A stretch of 8,984 bases of DNA from Solirubrobacterales bacterium. GTDB taxonomy: Bacteria > Actinomycetota > Thermoleophilia > Solirubrobacterales > Solirubrobacteraceae. Below the pieces are notes generated by a model that was not told the DNA's origin, searched no databases, and worked only from the letters and a program-made list of their open reading frames with translations. Position 1 is the stretch's first letter, and every line of letters starts with the position of its first letter. The stretch covers positions 1 to 8,984 of the forward strand of contig QHBV01000175.1 of the NCBI GenBank assembly GCA_003244035.1, in the 5' to 3' direction. The position numbers and the translations under genes were made by a program. Below are positions 6,448 to 8,984 of this stretch, one piece after another.

Positions 6448-8568
6448 TCAGGCGGCCTGCCCGGCGGGGCGCCGCGCCACCCGCCGGGTCTCGCCGATGC
6501 CGATGCGGTCGTGGAGCCGGCGCAGCGGCGCGGGCGACCACCAGTTCCAACGACCCAGGAGGGCCATCAGCGACGGCACCAGTAGCGCACGCACGACGAA
6601 GGCGTCGACCAGCACTCCGGTGGCGGCGGCCAAGCCGATCTGCTGGATGAACGAGATCGAGCTGGTGCTGAAAGCGCCGATCGCCACCGCCAGCAGGATC
6701 GCCGCCGCGGTGATCACACGGCCTGTGCGCCCCACGCCGGTGGCGATCGCCTCGCGCTCGCGCAGCCCCGCGTCGCGGGCCTCCTTGATCCGCCCGAGCA
6801 GGAAGACCCCGTAGTCGGTCGAGAGGGCGAAGACGAGCGTCGCGGTGACGACGAAGTCGCTCGGCTCGACGCCGCCGTTGGGGGTATAGCCGAGCAGGCC
6901 GGTGAGGCGACCGTGCTGGTACACGAGGACGAGCGAGGCGAGCGCCACCCCGACCGTCAGTGCGTTCATCACGATCGCCTTGACGGGCAGCACGACCGAG
7001 CCGGTCATCAGGAACAGCACGAGGAAGGTCAGGCCTGCGAGCAGCGCGATCGCCGGGAGCAGCCGCGAGCCGATCGCCGCCTGCTGGTCGACGAACTCGG
7101 CAGCCGGCCCGGTGACCTTGGTCGCAAACAGCGTGCGCAGCCCGCGCAGGTCTTGAACGACTCGCCGCGCCGTGGGTCCGGCCGGGTCGCCCGCGGCCAC
7201 CGCGTCGACCTGCCAGATCGAGCCTCCCAGCGCCAGCGGCGGGCCCACCTGTCGCACGCCGTCGAGGCCGGCGACGCGCCGAGCGTAGGTCATGACCCCG
7301 GCTCGCTGTGCGCGCGGGGCGGCGATCGCGATCGTCACCGGGCTCTGTCCGGCCCCGTGGAAGTAGCGGCCGATCGCGTCCGATACGGTCCGCGCGCTCT
7401 GGCCCTTGGGCACGACGGTGCTGTCGATCGGCGTCCACACGGTGCTGAGCGCCGGGAGCGCCAGCGCGAGCATCACCGCCACGCTCACCACGGCGACCGC
7501 GGCGGGCCGGCGCATGATCGCCCGCGACAGGTGGTACCAGCGCCCGTCCTCGTGTCGCCCGCGCGTGTTATGCCGTGCGAGCTTTGTCCCCCAGACGCCA
7601 AGCAGCGCCGGAGCGACCACGAGCGCCGCCGCCGCCGCGACGAGGGCGACCGTTGCGCCGGCGATCCCCATCGACTTCAGAAAGCCCTGCGGAAACAGCG
7701 TCAACGTAGCCAGCGCGCAGGCGACGGTAACCGCGGAGAACGCGATCGTGCGACCGGCCGTCGAGATCGTCGCGCGGATTGCGGGTGCCGTCGCTGTGCC
7801 GGCGCCGAGCTCCTCTCGGAAGCGCGTGAGCAGCAGCAGGGCGTAGTCGATCGACAACCCGAGCCCCAGCCCGATCACCAGGTTCAGCGCGAACACGCTC
7901 AACCCGTAGATGTGATTGATCGCGGTCAGCACCAGGAACGTCCCGAGCACGGTGGTGACGCCGACTATCAACGGCATCAGTGCCGCCCGGCCGCGGAAGA
8001 ACACCAGCGACAGCAGCAGCAGGAACGGGAACGCGATCAGCTCCGCCAGGCCGAGGTCCTTGGAGACGGTGGCGTTGATCTGCTTGCCGGCGACGGCGGG
8101 CCCACCGACCGTCACTGCGCCCACGTGGGCGAAGGCACGGAGCGCGGCCCCGCCGACCGCGCCGTCCCCAGCGCCTGCCCGCAGCGTCCCGGTGACCAGC
8201 GCCAGCCTGCCGTCCGGTGCGACCGCGGCCGGGCTGGTGGTCCGTGCGACGCCGGGCACGGCGGCGAGTCGGCGCTGCACCGTCGCCAGGCGCGCTCGCG
8301 ACGCGGAGGCGTCCCCGGGCGTACTCACCAGCAGCACCACTCCCGCGGTCGGCTCCAGGTGCGTCGCCGCCTGCAGCTGGCGGACGGCTACCTCGGAGTC
8401 CGCCCCGGACGGCGCGAATCCGCCGGAGCTCTTGAGCGCGCCGGCGACGGGGCCGCCGATCGCGCCGGCGACGAGCACGAATACGAGTACGGCGAGCAGC
8501 GTACGGCGTGGGTGAGAGCGTAGTTTGAGCATGCGCCGGATCGTGACCGCCGGTGTGCGGCCGCGCAT
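6448..8568 (-). CDS. MMPL-family (RND superfamily) membrane exporter
   Basis: A 706-aa transporter related to mycobacterial MmpL proteins, which export lipids or drugs using the proton gradient. It has the two-fold layout of the family. TM1 (about 23-44) is followed by an extracellular domain (45-172) and a cluster of helices (174-325). TM7 (354-376) is followed by a second extracellular domain (377-500) and a last helix cluster (503-672). The family motif GLGLSIDYALLLLTRFREEL lies in TM4 with Asp241-Tyr242, and the second half has FALSTDYGVFLLGR with Asp585-Tyr586; these are the presumed proton-relay residues. The end WNWWSPAPLRRL is typical. The start is uncertain. ATG 8568 is chosen, but the good GAGGAG (8593-8588) is 19 bases away, and ATG 8532 is possible. 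It probably heads one unit with the kinase and regulator. The substrate is unknown. Confidence 0.93.
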   Translation of the reverse strand: MRGRTPAVTIRRMLKLRSHPRRTLLAVLVFVLVAGAIGGPVAGALKSSGGFAPSGADSEVAVRQLQAATHLEPTAGVVLLVSTPGDASASRARLATVQRRLAAVPGVARTTSPAAVAPDGRLALVTGTLRAGAGDGAVGGAALRAFAHVGAVTVGGPAVAGKQINATVSKDLGLAELIAFPFLLLLSLVFFRGRAALMPLIVGVTTVLGTFLVLTAINHIYGLSVFALNLVIGLGLGLSIDYALLLLTRFREELGAGTATAPAIRATISTAGRTIAFSAVTVACALATLTLFPQGFLKSMGIAGATVALVAAAAALVVAPALLGVWGTKLARHNTRGRHEDGRWYHLSRAIMRRPAAVAVVSVAVMLALALPALSTVWTPIDSTVVPKGQSARTVSDAIGRYFHGAGQSPVTIAIAAPRAQRAGVMTYARRVAGLDGVRQVGPPLALGGSIWQVDAVAAGDPAGPTARRVVQDLRGLRTLFATKVTGPAAEFVDQQAAIGSRLLPAIALLAGLTFLVLFLMTGSVVLPVKAIVMNALTVGVALASLVLVYQHGRLTGLLGYTPNGGVEPSDFVVTATLVFALSTDYGVFLLGRIKEARDAGLREREAIATGVGRTGRVITAAAILLAVAIGAFSTSSISFIQQIGLAAATGVLVDAFVVRALLVPSLMALLGRWNWWSPAPLRRLHDRIGIGETRRVARRPAGQAA

Positions 8569-8596
8569 CGGCCCGGGGGCGTAACTTCTCCTCGCC

Positions 8597-8614
8597 GTAC
8601 GCCCCCGCGCGTAC
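8597..8614. promoter_or_regulatory. Inverted repeat upstream of the exporter gene
   Basis: GTACGC and GCGTAC are separated by six bases, forming an 18-bp dyad 28 bp before ATG 8568. It lies in the only gap ahead of the exporter-kinase-regulator unit, where an operator would be expected. It is short, so chance in GC-rich DNA cannot be excluded. Confidence 0.35.
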
Positions 8615-8644
8615 ACCCGAGGGAGCACGGCCAGCGGCTTTACA

Positions 8645-8662
8645 GCAACTCGGCGTTGTTGC
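8645..8662. promoter_or_regulatory. Second inverted repeat upstream of the exporter gene
   Basis: GCAAC and GTTGC are separated by eight bases. The centre is 48 bp from the centre of the dyad at 8597-8614, inside the same 150-bp gap. On the minus strand TGTAAA (8643-8638) just after it is AT-rich compared with its surroundings and could be part of a -10 box. The evidence is weak. Confidence 0.25.
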
Positions 8663-8718
8663 GACCTTCGAGCAGCACCGCCACACGGGCGCCGGGCGGG
8701 GCTGTCTTGCACCTGGCC

Positions 8719-8984
8719 TCACTCCGTCGAGCTGAACTCCCAGATCGCAATCGCGAGCATCACCAGCCCGAGCACGACGATCACGCCGGCCTCGAGCAGC
8801 CCCGGCACGTGCCATCCCCACCAGGTGACGCCCGGGTCGAGCGCGTGGCGGGCGGCGGGGGAGATCGTCAGGTGGCTGAAGACGATCCGGCGCATCGGAT
8901 CGACCGCGTAGGTGAGCGGGTCCAGGCGGTTGAGCACCGTCAACCAGCCCGGCAGCCCGGACGCGGGGAACAACGCGCCGGAGA
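8719..8984 (-). CDS. ABC-2 type transporter permease, C-terminal fragment
   Basis: Only the last 88 or so residues are in the window; the gene continues past the right edge. The segment begins SGALFPASGLPGWLTVL and continues NRLDPLTYAVDPMRR, the usual signature ahead of the final helix of ABC-2 permeases of the DrrB/NodJ type. A short extracellular stretch follows, then a closing transmembrane helix (LLEAGVIVVLGLVMLAIAIWEF). Such permeases pair with an ATPase to export drugs, lipids or polysaccharides; the ATPase gene would be expected further right. It is transcribed leftward, 150 bp before the MMPL exporter gene, and may be part of the same regulated group. The break at the edge is due to the window, not to damage. 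Confidence 0.88.
   Translation of the reverse strand, partial: SGALFPASGLPGWLTVLNRLDPLTYAVDPMRRIVFSHLTISPAARHALDPGVTWWGWHVPGLLEAGVIVVLGLVMLAIAIWEFSSTE

Noticed and set aside
5372..6814. Long open frame on the plus strand opposite the kinase and exporter end
   Set aside because: Its translation is low-complexity, rich in Arg, Gly, Ala, Gln and His, with no domain. It mirrors a strong kinase gene on the other strand and is a codon-bias artefact of high GC.
6422..7438. Upstream in-frame extension of the kinase through the exporter gene
   Set aside because: The added residues are Arg/Ala/Gly low complexity and overlap the exporter in another frame. ATG 6421 with a ribosome site gives a normal kinase.
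6913..8523. Open frame of over 500 codons on the plus strand opposite the exporter gene
   Set aside because: It is an Arg/Gln/Asp-rich nonsense-like translation without motifs, entirely antisense to a well-supported MMPL gene.
8569..8712. Exporter starting at GTG 8712, just after the permease stop
   Set aside because: It would add 48 Arg-rich low-complexity residues before the expected N-terminus, although its 6-bp distance from the permease stop is suggestive.

Overview
The window is very GC-rich, uses GTG starts freely, and encodes proteins of actinobacterial type: a lipobox lipoprotein, an MMPL transporter, a DesK/NarL-type two-component pair and a secreted D-glucuronyl C5-epimerase-like protein. 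This fits a high-GC actinomycetote. The style of several proteins suggests the Thermoleophilia/Solirubrobacterales, but that placement is an impression and was not tested.

Left part (1-2373): a leftward gene for a secreted C5-epimerase-domain protein and a rightward gene for a lipoprotein diverge from a 59-bp intergenic region. Middle (2416-3147): a leftward pair of small genes. One encodes a membrane-anchored protein carrying two copies of a charged ~27-residue motif, and the other an acidic soluble protein; neither has a function I can name. A 189-bp region with a near-perfect palindrome (candidate TetR-type operator) separates them from a rightward acyl-CoA dehydrogenase gene (3337-4513). 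That gene is broken by seven apparent +1 frameshifts confined to about 380 bp. Each can be explained by one surplus base in a short homopolymer run, and removing them restores a 389-residue protein of normal family length. Sequencing or assembly error is therefore more likely than decay, although decay is not excluded.

Right part (4566-8984): after a strong GC hairpin between convergent genes, everything is leftward. The order of transcription is the C-terminus of an ABC-2 type permease (cut by the window edge), a 150-bp gap with two short inverted repeats, an MMPL/RND-type exporter, a DesK-like histidine kinase, and a NarL-type response regulator. Kinase and regulator overlap by four bases (GTGA), and exporter and kinase are 26 bp apart, so these three very likely form one transcription unit in which the two-component system controls export functions.

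I did not find CRISPR arrays, insertion sequences, tRNA or rRNA genes. Nor did I see convincing evidence of a wholly new system. The least explained items are the two-copy-motif membrane protein with its acidic partner, the cluster of frameshifts, and the bacterial C5-epimerase homologue.
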